From positions 37,024,070-37,088,069 of the forward strand of contig NC_089749.1 in the NCBI RefSeq assembly GCF_040412425.1: a DNA stretch of 64,000 nt, given 5' to 3'. The position numbers and the translations under genes are program-made. This document shows positions 53,140-64,000 of this stretch, piece after piece. How positions within the stretch are numbered: the stretch's first letter is position 1; every line of letters starts with the position of its first letter. The notes below the pieces were generated by a model, which was given only the letters and a program-made list of their open reading frames with translations, had not been told where the DNA came from and did not search any database. This DNA comes from Macrobrachium rosenbergii. Its lineage: Eukaryota > Arthropoda > Malacostraca > Decapoda > Palaemonidae.

Positions 53140-56100
53140 TTTTTTTTCACTTTCACTTTTGTCTCTTGTACGTCTATGATTCTGAATTGTCCTGTGAATT
53201 TAGTGGCTAATTTCTAATTAATTCCACTTCTTAGTTCCTTCTTGATGTGATCTTCGTCTCCAATATTGTATTGTATTGGTTTTATTTCTTCTTGATGCTT
53301 TCCTACCATAATCTTCTGGGCTTCTTCTAGATTCTTGTGTTATTGTTTATGAATTATCTTGAAATCTCCAATCCTTATCTTCATAATGTCTTTTGAGTAA
53401 TTAGGCTGTATTGGCTGATTCAGCCATGCATATGGTAGTCTGGGTTCATGTTCCATTAAAGCTTTTATGGGTGTTGCTTGTGTACTGGTATGATGCCTAG
53501 TATTTAATGATAATTAGACTGAAGGTAAACTGACATCCCATTCAAGATCCTGTCCTACAGTATGCCTTAATGCGTCCAGAACCTTTCTGTTATTCCTTCC
53601 TACTGAACCATTACTGGCTGAATGATACGGCTGTATTTTTATCTTTTCAACTTTAAATACGTCACAGATTTCTTGAACTAGTTGGCTATTGAAAAGCGGT
53701 GCCATTATTTGATATTATGAGTTGTGGGGAACAATATCTGCAAAATATCTTAACAAAAAGAGCAATTGTACATTCTCTAGCTCCTTTACCAGTTATTGGT
53801 ATTAGCTCTGTATATCTAGTAACTTTCAATTCCCTTTGCTCGTGGTGTGAATGATAGCGATGAGATCTATGTCTACTCTTTCAAATGGAGTCTGTGGGAT
53901 GGGATATTTTCCTAAAGGTACTTCCTTATCTGTTCTTCCTTGGTAACTGTTGCAAGGATTGCAACTTTTCACATAATTGCCAAGGTCTTTGTAAATTCTT
54001 TTCCAGTGGAAGGATTTCCTTACTAGTCTGACTGTCTCATCTCTTCCCGGGTGGGCTCTCATGTCATCATCGTGCATTAGCACAATGACCTTATTTCTTA
54101 GGCTCTTGGGTACTATCCTTTTATGGAGCACGCCTAGAAATTGATCAAATGGGTCTAATTCATGACACATCCAAATTAGTACGTCGTCTATGTCGTCCAA
54201 CGCATCTATGGGGCATCCAATTCTCTTACTTAATTCTGCTTGCTCCTCATGACTACATTCCCTTTCACTTCTCACAAATTTGAAGATCTCTTTTAAGTCT
54301 TCATCTCTTTCTTGTACTCTTATGAAATTTTTCTGGAAAAGTTCTTCTGTATAGTGCATGGTAAAAACATTGCCTATAGGTTCACTTTGCTCTGCTTCTT
54401 GACTGATCATATTTATACTATCACCTTGTGGGATATACCTTGATAATGCATCTGCTACCTTATTTGCCTACCCTGGAACATATTTTAATTCTATGTCATA
54501 ATCGTGGGCGGTCACACATCAACGAGCTCTACGTCCGGAAAAAATTCGGATTCTTGAGCATTTTCTACTGCCGCTGAATGATCAATGAAGACTGTTATCT
54601 TATATCCAAATATGCTGTGTCTGCAATGCTTTAAAGCTTCCATTATGGCTAGAAACTCTAGGTCTGTTACTGAGTAGTTCCCTTCTGTTGGTTTTAGTTT
54701 TCTATTGTAATAAACTATAGCGTGATATCTATTATCATGTCTTTACATTAAGCATGCTACTATACCAATTCGGCTTGCATCTGTGGCGAAGAAGAATTCT
54801 TTACTAAAATCTGGGAAACTAAGTACTAGAGGGTGTATTAATCTTTCTTTCAGTTCATCAGAAGCTTCTTGTTGCTTTGTTGTCCACGAAAATGATATGT
54901 GTTCTTTCAACAGTTCCATCAATGGAGCGGATATGGTTGCTAAGTCTTTTGTAAACTTTTGGTAAAAACCTGCTAAGCCTAAGAATGACTTAACATCCTT
55001 CTTACACTGAGGTGTAGGATAGTCTTTAACTGACTTGATCTTTAAGTCGTTTGCTTCCACACCCTTTTTACTTAATGTGTGTCCCAGGTAGTCTATTTTC
55101 CTTCTAGGGAAAGTGCACTTTTTTTTAACTTTAATTTTAGATTTGCTCTCTTCAGTATCTTTAGGATTTCTCTAACTAGTTTTATGTGTTCTTCAATGTT
55201 ATCTGTATCTATTACCAAATCATCTGTGTAGCAATGTACATCTTTGCCTAGTAAATATCTTAGAATTTTACCTATTAATCTCACAAATGTCACTGGGTTT
55301 GACTTCAGACCAAAAGGCATCCTTACATATTGATATCTACCATTACTTGTGGAAAAAGCATTTTTAGAAATCCTTGTAACAGATCTATTGTGGTAAAGTA
55401 TTTCTTGGACCCAATAGTTGCGATAAGATTTCTCATGAATGGCATTATACAGGGATCGTTTTCAGTTATTTTATTCAGTTTTCTTAAATCAACCACCACT
55501 CTGTAGGTTTTATCCTTTTCTGGAAGCAACAAAAGTAGAAAAGACCACGGGGATTTTGGTGGTTCTATTATTCCTTGCCTATTAATTTTTTTGTACTTTC
55601 CTTTCAAAGATCTCCTTCTGGGAATGTGCTACTCTATAAGCTGGTATATAGATTGGCTTGGTATTTTGTAGAATATCTGTCCTGTGGGTTATCTCATCTG
55701 TATTGCCAAGTGTATCTCCATCTATGGAAACTATATCCCTATATTCACTCAGTAAATCTATGAGTTTCTCTAGCAAAATCTTCCCTGATATCTTTCAAGT
55801 GAGTAGCTATCTTAGCTCTTCTCAGTTTTATATCCTGAGCTGAATTTTCATTCTCCTTAGAGAGAGACGCTACTGTTTCCTTCTCTATCACTCGAATAGG
55901 AATGGTGTATACTTCTGCTAGACCTACTTCTGTGCCTTGTGTCAGCCTAACCTTTCCGCCTTTGTTATTTATAACCTGTAAAGCTATTTTACCCTGTCTA
56001 ACTTCGTGTGGGCTGGAAGAATAATGTATCCCGTTTACTTGTGATCATTTCTGTAAGTGTAAGAATTTCCTTCCCCTCAAAAAATAGATTTACTGTACAT

Positions 56101-56450
56101 TCTATCCACGTACTTTCCCCAAATTTAATCTTAACTCTTTTTATTTTCAAGTAAGTTACTTGGTTGGATTCTAAGTTGTTATTAATCTGTTGAAAACTTA
56201 TGCTGCATACTTGATCTTTCCTCTGTGTTATCTTCCTTTAGAATATTTTTCGGCAAAGGTGCGTCGATGGAGATCCTCTGTCTAACCATAGTCGGATAAC
56301 CGATTAGCAAATGTGCAAACCCCAACTGTATATCTCTTACTATTAGAACCTTCTCCTTTAGTGAAATTCTTCCTAGCTTAAGGGAAAATCTATTTGTCCT
56401 ATTATTTTGATTCCATTACCGGGAACGTTTGTGATTTTACAGTCTACCAC
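53140..56450 (-). pseudogene. pol: E8 pol: protease-like, RT, RNase H, integrase (decayed)
   Basis: Protease-like: FAHLLIGYPTM near 56290-56320. RT: RQGIIEPPKSPWSF, VVVDLRKLNKITEND, FTTIDLLQGF (first Asp), MPFGLKSNPVTF and CYTDDLVID (YTDD box near 55230), with FLGLAGFYQKF. RNase H: FFFATDASRIGI near 54770. Integrase: HDDDMRAHPGRDET and SCNPCNSYQGR zinc region, VDIDLIAI (first Asp), ISNNGTAF where Asp is Asn, and SASNGSVGRNNRKV where the Glu is Gly. The C-terminal KLATKFTGQFRIID near 53180-53220 resembles the GPY/F module. Both core active-site losses and several stops mark it as dead. Confidence 0.82.
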
Positions 56451-56479
56451 TGGGTTCAAATCTGTTACACCTTTTCAGA

Positions 56480-57227
56480 CATAATATTTTTAGGATTACC
56501 TGTATAAAAAAAAATGCAGCAATAGGCTTCTCTAAACCAAGATGGGCAAAGAATACTGTTCTATAACTATATTCATTCCCTCTATTAACTTTGCTAACAT
56601 GCATAGTTTGGCTTAGGTGTAGCGTTCCGGTCCTCCCCTCTATTATGAAGGAAGATCCATTGTACCAACGGAGCGAAAGTTTACCATTGTCATCTGATGT
56701 TGGTTGATCTGGTTGGTACCCTATGCTTGCAGTTTGGTTAGCATCTTGACACCTATATGGAACTGGATCCCTATTCCTTCTAGCTTGTGGAGATTGACTA
56801 CGGTCTCTACCTCTGCCTCGCGACTGAGATCTATATCTAGGAGTGGAAGCAGGTCAATTTCTGCAATCTCAAGCGCTATGTCCTGTTCCCTTTTGAAAAG
56901 GGCAGTAAGCTGTCCCACGAAAACACTTGCATAGTGGCTCCTTTTTTTTTTTTGGCACTTATAACATGTGACTGTCGAAAATCCTCCTTGAGGGGTGTTA
57001 CCTGGGTTCTTATTCTGATTTCTAGATGGTGTCCTAGATTTATTCTTCCCCATTCCTTCTTGTCGTATGGTGACTAAGAGTCTGTATATAGTGTTCCCTT
57101 AAGGATTCCTACCTAAGATTCTCGCTACTCCTATTCGACCTCGGTTATATTATCTGATGCCTCCCGCTTACGGTTCATCCTACCAATAACTTCTGCTGGT
57201 AAAGTTCCTAACAGTAACAATAATCTT
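56480..57227 (-). pseudogene. gag: E8 gag C-terminal part
   Basis: LLRLLLLLGTLPAEVIGRMNRK near 57170-57230 continues from 62061. Then a basic stretch (GKNKSRTPSRNQNKNPG) and CYKCQKKK-HYAS, a zinc-knuckle remnant next to an A run at 56941-56954. The following text (QDANQTASIGYQPDQPTSD) has no recognised domain. Confidence 0.65.
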
Positions 57228-57824
57228 AACAAGGTTTTTTTTTTTTTTTTTTTTTTTTAGCTGATAGGTAAGATGGGTGAAAGAAGGGTGAGGGCAGTTA
57301 GCTAGCTAACCATGGTAGGGAATAGTTTAGAAAGTGAAATATTAGTAAGAGTAATGTCAAGTGTGGTTTATCCACAATTTTATTTAGGTAAGGGTACAAT
57401 TTTTCTAATATTAACACAATACAATAATAATTTTACATTATAACAACATAGTAAATTGTACATATTGCATATTTTGAATTTTATTTCTTATTAGTATAAT
57501 CATATTTAAAACATAAAATAAAATAAAAAAATTAGTTCCAATTTCCTCATTTTAACCTTTGATGTTAATTATCATAATGATTTTACATGATACCTACTTA
57601 GTAAATTTTAAATATTACTTTTTCACAAGGCTTTTCTTAATAATATAATGGTTGAGGTTCATCACGATGAAGATATGAAGATACTCTTCTCCACCATCTG
57701 TGGTCTATGTTGTTTGGGTGGTTTCTCTCTTCTGCTACGGATTCTTCTGTTAATTCACTGTTGTACTGATCTAGTTTGCTCCATATGTTGGTTGCCAGTC
57801 TGTATAATCTTTGATTAATTGGTT

Positions 57825-60443
57825 CTACTTTGTATTTTTGTGTATTTGTTCTATATTCAGACCGTCATCTTCTTGATTGTTTCTCACTGCGGACCTTAGT
57901 ATCTTATTTTGGAATTTTTGTAATGCACTTATATTGGAAGTCGATGCTAAACACGTGGGTATTGGTGGATATTCCATTATTGGTCTGATTAGGCTTTTGT
58001 AGAAATGGATTTTGATATTTGTGTTCATATTCCTAAATCGTTTTAGCTTTGTATTTTGTGTTCTTGCTATTCTTAGCCTTTCTGTCACATGTCTTGATAT
58101 TCCTCTTTGTCCGAATTGCATTCCTAGTATTCTTGTGCTTTTACTAAAATTCATCGGTTGTTGGTCTAACATTATTTGTGCAGGTTTGTAAGCAGACACT
58201 GATACTAGTTGGAATTTAGATTTATTTGTCTTTATCTTCCACTTCTTTTTTCAAATTGATTTATTCTTTCAATTTGGTTCATTGTTTTTTGTGCTACTTG
58301 TCTTTTCAAAGTTGGATCCCTTCTTCGAGTGCGTTTTTCTGGGTGTATAATTATTTGAGTTATATCATCTGCAAAGCAGACATCAGTACAGTACTCTGGT
58401 GGTGAAGTCATATCTGATGTATATAATATGAATAGTGTTGGACTGAGTACAGATCCTTGTGGGACTCCACTTTGTAACGGGAATGGATTCCCTATGTAAT
58501 TTTGTGACTTGATTGCTGCTGTTCGATCTTTGATGAAGTTGCATAGTATTTTCTCAAAAATGTCTGGAAGGTTGAGATGTAATATTTTGTATTGAAGTCC
58601 TTGTATCCATACTTTGTCAAATGCCTTTGTTATATCTCTACATACTAGGTTACATAGGTACCTTCTTCTTTGTGATAGTGCAATACTCTCATATATTGTT
58701 GCTATTGCAATCTGGGTCCCTCTTCCTTTTCTAAATCCATATTGATTATTATTGTGTAGCTGATTACCTTCTAGGAACAACACTAATCTGTTGTTAATTA
58801 TTTTTTCAAATATTTTGCCCGGTACTTCTAGTAATGATATTGGTCTATAATTCTCTACCTGACTAGTATCTTTTCCTGGTTTGGGTATCAAAATCATTAT
58901 TGCATTCTTGAATATAATTGGAAAATATCTCATTGAGAGGGCCCAGTTGTATATTTCTCTTAATTTTTCGAGTGCAATGTCTGGTAAATTTTGAATTATG
59001 ACCTTGTTAATTCCACTCTTTCCTGGTGCTTTGTGTTTAAAATTTTTAATTATTATTTTGATTTCCCATAACTCTATTTTCCTTGTTAATGGGCAGTCTT
59101 CATTGAGTCTGCTAATATCAGCTGCATGATGCGGATTTGCTCTGTTTCTATGTTGTTCAATGAATTCATTGACTATTGTCTCATGTTGGTTGTCGAAATT
59201 TTGGTTATCCTCCTGCGTTATCTGGAATATTTCCTGCCAGTAGGCCTTGTGCAGTACTTCCTTCTCTTTGTCATCATATATTTTCTCATTCCCATGCTTT
59301 ATGTATGGCGAAGTATTAGTTTTGCTTCCCATCAGTCTTGCAACGGAGTTCCAAAATTGTTTTGGGTTATTTTACTGTATTTCTGTGTTTTTATTAGGTC
59401 TTCCCAATTTTGATGATATAATCTTGAGTTTTCTTGTACTAACTGTTCTTGTAATGACACATATCTTCTCATTAATATGTTGTTCCACCCTGTTATAAGT
59501 ACTGTGTTTTGGATGTTGTTGTAGTGCCATTGTATCAATTTCAACTTATCACTACTAATAGGATGTGGAAGTGTGGTGTATTTAGTTATGGGTATATGAT
59601 TTTTTATTGCTTCCTCTATATTTTTGTACCATTCTTCAAGCTCGCCATCTACTATTTCTTTTGTTATTTCTATTTCATTTGAATTTATTGTTAGTTGTCT
59701 ACTTATTCTTTCTTCTATTTCATTTTTGAAGCTTTCCCAACTTGCTCTTTTTATATTTGGTATTTCTAAGGATGGAATCATTATTGGATTGGTTGACAGT
59801 GTAATTACCATTGGTATATGATCGGAGGAGGTTGCTGGTCCTCTTGTAACGGCAGTATTGAGGTGAATTTTATTATTTCCCAACATTATATCTGGCTTTC
59901 CTTTTCTGTTATTTGCTACAAAGGTATCGAAATCAGGTCCTAAGTGTATGATATATTTTTTATTTATTAATCTGACTATTTCTTGTCCTGTAATTAGATT
60001 GCCTATATCCAAATATTTGGTGTCTGGCATTTAGATCGGCAATGAGGTAGGTTGGTTCTCTCCTGTTCATTAACTTCATGACATCCGGAAGTGGGAAATA
60101 ATGTCTTCTTGGCGGCTTATAAGCTGTGGCGATCACTATTGGTCCTTTGTTAGTTTGAATTTGGACTGCTAAAAAGTCGTCTTGGAAATCGTCTATTATC
60201 TTATGTCTAATATTACTCTTGATTGCTATTGCAATTCCTGCAAAGGGTTCATCAGCAAAAGTTTTGCGTATATGTATTATATCCAAACATTTTCAGAGTT
60301 TCATTTCGTTTCATACCATGTTCATTGATTAATATTATGTCAGGGTCTTCTTCTCTATATATATTGTATAATTCAAATTTCTTTGTTTTCCAGGATTTGA
60401 CGTTGTGCTGAATTATTTTAATTCTTCGTAGAGTTGGGTCCAT
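57825..60443 (-). pseudogene. LINE ORF2: endonuclease and reverse transcriptase (frameshifted)
   Basis: Start MDPTLRRIKIIQHNVKSW at 60443. Endonuclease: IIQHNVKSW (Asn), ILINEHG (Glu), TAYKPPRRHYF, LIADLNARH (Asp and Asn), and ATSSDHIPMV (SDH) near 59820-59840. Reverse transcriptase from 59332: HKAPGKSGINKVIIQ, ILIPKPGKDTSQVENYRPIS, NQYGFRKGRGT, CRDITKAFDKVW (first Asp), LQSGVPQGSVLSP and VCFADDIT (FADD). The C-terminal part, SKSTRILGMQF to LNIEQIHKNTK, stops at 57825. Frameshifts lie near 60280, 60025, 59335 and 58230. Confidence 0.88.
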
Positions 60444-60645
60444 TCGAGTTACAGTGGTCTAGTAATTTTGTTCTTTTCTTTCACTTTTCCGTTTTCTGGT
60501 GTTATTGGCTACTGGCGTAGTACTTTTGATGCTGAAGTTGATCCCTGTGGATTTTGTAAGATGGGAGAGTTGGAGAAACCTGAGAAGCTTGGTAGTGAGG
60601 CTTGTATTTCTTCTGTTAATTAATGCTGCGTTTCTTGCAAATTAC

Positions 60646-61850
60646 TTATGCGTCCTGAGGATGGATTGGTGAGTTCGAGTCCGAACTGGGCTCAATTCCG
60701 AGTGTAAAGTCTTCTTCTGATGAGTCGTCTTCTGAGCTCTCTGCTGTGTTTTCTTCATATTGTGTGCAGTCTTGCATATCTTGTTGTATATCCTGAGTTG
60801 CTTGTAAATCTTCTGCTTTGCTTGTATGGTTTTCTTGTCTTTTATTCCTTTCCATGGTGCTTGCTATCATGTTTATTGTTTCTTTAGAGAAGTGTATTGT
60901 AGGTAAATTGTTATCTGCTAATATGCTGTTTATTACTGAGGGTAGAATCCTTCTTGGCGCAGCCCCAGTTTTATTGCTAAATTTGTTATTATCGTGATTC
61001 TTGTCTCTTCTTGTATTCTACTTATATTATTTTGGATGTTATTTGCATTGGCCTGGCAATTTCCTGTATTAGTGGCTGTTACTTTGGCGTAACTTGTACG
61101 GTTGCTTGTAGTGGATGTTGCATTTCTGTTTGCTTTGATCTCTTGAATTTTTCTTTTTATTAGGGCCTTTCTCACTGGGCATTTCGCTGCTAAAGTTCTA
61201 TGTTGTTGATTGCAGTTAACACATTTTTTTTTGTATTTTCTTTACATTCTCTGTATGTATGATCATGTGATGAACATTCAGAGCATATTTTATAGTTATT
61301 ATCTTTAGGGCATTCCTTAAGCAGATGCTCATAAGAGTAGCATCTGTAGCAAAATGACAAATTTACAAATATATCCTCTTCAATGTGTTCACTTGGAATG
61401 TATTGGTAGGCTACAAATAATCCTCTTTCTATGGCTCTCTTTGCCATCTTCGGTGTTTCAAACTTTATTTTCATGGTGTGGGAATTGTTTTGGATTTTTA
61501 TCACCTCATCCACTGCAGCCCATTCGTTTTTTCCTCTCGATACTGTCTTTAAGGTCGTCTTCTCCGTATTCTACCGTTGTAGCGTCTAGGTATTTTGCTA
61601 CTATAGTTTTCATGGAATTATATTCTGGGGGGTCTATTACCTCAAACTTTTCATTTGCAAAAACTGTCCTGTTCTCTGAATTAAGAATCTTTTCTGAGTC
61701 ATCTTCGTGAACATTGACAAGAAATGCTGTGTTGGCGTGGATTACTCTTTGGACTCTAGCCTGGATGGCGCCTATACACTGCCATAACTTGAGCCGTCTA
61801 CTTGGCTCGTCATGCGGTTTAGGACTATTGTCTTGTATCTTAATCTTCAT
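60646..61850 (-). pseudogene. LINE ORF1: Gag-like protein with three zinc knuckles (frameshifted)
   Basis: Start at 61850 (MKIKIQDNSPKPHDE). An N-terminal domain is followed by CYRCYSYEHLLKEC and CSECSSHDHTYREC (both C-x2-C-x4-H-x4-C), and in the next frame CVNCNQQHRTLAAKC (C-x2-C-x3-H-x6-C). The shift lies in an A run at 61218-61231. The C-terminus is acidic and serine-rich (ESSEDDSSEEDFT), ending at 60646. Frameshifts are at about 61510, 61225 and 60930. Gag-like ORF1 proteins of this type bind element RNA. Confidence 0.85.
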
Positions 61851-62060
61851 TTTGAATCATGTTATTTACTACTTTCTTGAAGTTTTGCCACAAAGAAGGG
61901 TGACACATAAGCCTAGCTATGCTGGCACTGAAATAAGAGGCCAGAACGATGCCGAAGACCTAGAATCGAGGAAAGATTTTGAAAAACCTCACGGGCTACT
62001 TTCCTCGGATACTAGGCAGTCATGAGAACACGTCTTACCCCTGCGGTTGCCGGAACAAGG

Positions 62061-62567
62061 TTTTGAGATTAGCAACCGACACTTCAGGCTTGCCTCTTTA
62101 TTCCCTTGTCCATTTAGTGGATGAAACTAAATGACCCCATTCAGTTTTGTAGTTATATAACTGGGAAGTCATTCCTTGATAGTTTCTTCTGTCTACTCCC
62201 CAACCTTGTATTATCTTTGCGAGGCAAATAACAGGGTCTGTTTTGCCTATTGTGGAATATATTTTCCTAAAGTATTGTTTTAGCTCTTCCCAGTTCCTAG
62301 GTCTTTCATATGTCTCAGAATGGACATACCGCTCTGTGTCTGCCCCTGCTGCCAGATCAAGATAACTTTTGGCTTCATTTAACTTAACGCTATCTGTTCA
62401 TGCTATGTTGTTAAGGTGCGTCTCTAATTACTCGACCCAATTCTCCAAATCACAGGCACCCTGACTTTCCTTTCTTCCCCAGAATTTGACCGTGTGATTA
62501 CTTGCGTGTATTTTTGGGTAACTGTAGCTGATGTGTCTGAGTTGGTTGACTATGCATCATTAGTCAT
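62061..62567 (-). pseudogene. gag: E8 gag N-terminal part
   Basis: A possible ATG at 62567 is followed by a frame with stops, then AKSYLDLAAGADTERYVHSE, TYERPRNWEELKQYFRKIYS, IIQGWGVDRRNYQGMT and TEWGHLVSS: capsid-like sequence. It continues at 57227 after the LINE. Confidence 0.7.
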
Positions 62568-62569
62568 GG

Positions 62570-63642
62570 TTAATTTCCTTGTTTGCCTTCTTGTAATAAC
62601 AGTGTGTGTTACCTTCCCAAATTGTGGAAACTGGACATTGGATAATCTTATGCAATTAAGTTAAGGTTAACTATCAGTTCTTAATAACACAGTATACAAC
62701 TCTTAATCACCAATCCTCACAACTCCTCCACAGAACACAATGAATTAAGTCATGGAAAAAATTATCCCTTCAAAATAAGTAAAATCAAACACTCAAAAAA
62801 AGTCTCTTAAAAAGTACTAAACACTTTTAATCGAGAGCGCTTAGAATTAAGTAAAAGTAAAGTAGAGTAACTCTCGATTAATGTTGAATAAAAAAATAAA
62901 ATAGAGTTAAATAAAAAATACAATAAAATACGAGTTAGCAAATACCACGGAATAATGTTTAGTAAACTGGTTAGCACAGATTAGTAAAGAAAGGAAAGAA
63001 AATTGCCAGATTTAATTGTATTTCTCAAATGAAATATCTAGAGCAAGTGCCATATTAAATCAGTATTTCAGCTTTTGGAGAATTCTATGTGTATGAGTCA
63101 TGTGTATTGCTTGCGTTTTCGCCGACCGTGTGGTCTTCTCGTTATCGACTTTTCTTTCTTATCTGCATTGGGAGATGACTCTCTGAGGGTTTGTTTGTTT
63201 GTCTTCTTCTTTCTTCTTTCGTCATCAGTAGTCACTAATTCTTCTTTCATCTATGCTTGATGCACTGCCTCTTCTTCAATACAATTTTAAAAATGCATTG
63301 TCTTATAACGTGTGTCGTGAAGAAATTCTCTCTCTCTTTGCTGAGCGGTGTGTTATGACGGGGCAGAATTTATTTGGTGGAAAACACTGATGATTTCTTT
63401 CCCTTCTTAAATAGTTCTTCGTATCTGCATCACTTTCTATCCCTGAAGCTTAAGTTTTCTATACCAGTCAACATTTTCCATCCTTCTATAGTCGATGCAT
63501 TTTAAGAATATCACTCAGCCGTGCCCACATCCTCCCTACCCCACCCAGCCATCCCAGCCTAACCTCCTCCCCTCTTTCACGATATACTCATACAGCTGGC
63601 AGTGCTGTCCTTATTGTGAGCCGGACTGCTCTACCACTTTTT
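62570..63642. other. Unassigned AT-rich sequence upstream of E8
   Basis: Nothing recognised; could contain the lost 5' LTR of E8. Short CTT/TTTC runs are near 63180-63240. Confidence 0.4.
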
Positions 63643-63957
63643 GAGAATTTCTCCCAACAATAGCAATAGTTCTGGGCCTGATACACAATCTAAGAGACAC
63701 CGACTCTGAACCAACATAAACAGGTGGTGGCTACACAAACACAAGTACATTTTCTAAACTTTATTACAAAAATAAACTAAATCACACAAAAAACATACTA
63801 AGCTATCTAATCTCAAAGCTATCCAAACTTACGTTAACTTTAATCAAGAAACAAAGATGAGTTATTCTGGACCATGTGCGGGCCAGCAATCAAAATTCAA
63901 AAATTACCTAAATTCTGACACAATTCACTAACATCTCAACTTAATCGAGCCTGAGAG
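63643..63957 (-). repeat. Dispersed repeat, second copy
   Basis: Matches 38470-39150 without the SINE. It contains GGCTACACAAACACAAG, then TACATTTTCTAAA and CTTTATTACAAAAA. The region corresponding to the SINE target reads ACATAAACAGGTGG, uninterrupted, which shows the empty-site state. Confidence 0.6.
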
Positions 63958-64000
63958 TGTAGTGTAACTACTGGACATGATACATGTCGATGGAAAGCAA

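Larger units (their letters stand above)
53140..57234 (-). mobile_element. E8: decayed Ty3/gypsy element, 3' portion
   Basis: Minus strand: integrase, RNase H, RT, protease-like region and the C-terminal part of gag. The N-terminal part of gag continues at 62061-62567, after a LINE that inserted at 57235-62053. LTRs were not found. It is unrelated in detail to E1-E7 and to E3. Confidence 0.8.
57235..62053 (-). mobile_element. Near full-length LINE nested in E8 gag
   Basis: A T run (57235-57259) is the poly(A) tail on the minus strand. The target AACAAGG(TTTT) occurs at 57228-57234 and again at 62054-62064. E8 gag reads continuously across if the LINE is removed. About 200 bp of leader precede ORF1, so the 5' end seems complete. 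Two ORFs follow: ORF1 with three zinc knuckles, then ORF2 with endonuclease and reverse transcriptase. The layout is Jockey/I-like. Confidence 0.9.

Overview
This is a eukaryotic, transposon-dominated stretch with no convincing host gene. Long (TA)n, (CA)n and (GA)n tracts, tRNA-derived SINEs, a Penelope-like element, CR1-like and Jockey/I-like LINEs and several Ty3/gypsy elements point to an invertebrate. A decapod crustacean (shrimp, crab or crayfish) fits best, partly because two of the short dispersed repeats look like repeats I associate with decapods. That assignment is an inference from repeat content, not from a host gene.

Layout. 1-900: 3' end of a Penelope-like element (GIY-YIG endonuclease), then TA microsatellite. 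2151-7101: element E1 (+). 7401-12171: (GA)n, then a large block of TA tracts enclosing a hairpin palindrome and a tandem array of about 340-bp units with a tRNA-like core; the array switches strand in the middle. 12359-17489: E2 (-). 17494-27585: an older Mag-like gypsy element, E3 (-), whose gag is split by an LTR-like insert that is itself split by E4 (21515-26622, -). 28812-36473: E5 (-), whose gag carries a nested CR1-like LINE. 36663-37407: a long inverted repeat. 38470-40291: dispersed repeats and a SINE. 40397-44467: E6 (-). 44695-49775: E7 (+). 50571-50962: TA tract and a second SINE. 53140-62567: a decayed gypsy element, E8 (-), whose gag is split by a near full-length LINE with a poly(A) tail and target-site duplication.

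E1, E2, E4, E5, E6 and E7 are one extended Ty3/gypsy family. They share a 10-nt primer-binding site complementary to the 3' end of tRNA-Trp, 4-bp target-site duplications, a Gag C-x2-H-x9-C-x3-C motif, and gag and pol in overlapping frames joined by an A AAA AAC heptamer that predicts -1 frameshifting. These traits match the CsRn1-type clade. The order is gag, protease, reverse transcriptase, RNase H, integrase (D,D-35-E, then GPY/F); no env is seen. All copies look disabled by stops, frameshifts, deletions or active-site changes.

The LTRs of this family are diverged but nearly all keep a palindromic TGACCT-n-AGGTCA motif in U3, upstream of a TATA-like box, with AATAAA just downstream. The most unusual points are that motif, the predicted frameshift site, the LINE ORF1 with CCCH zinc fingers, the strand-switching tRNA-like array, and E6, an internally deleted copy whose two LTRs both end in AA instead of CA yet which is flanked by a target-site duplication.
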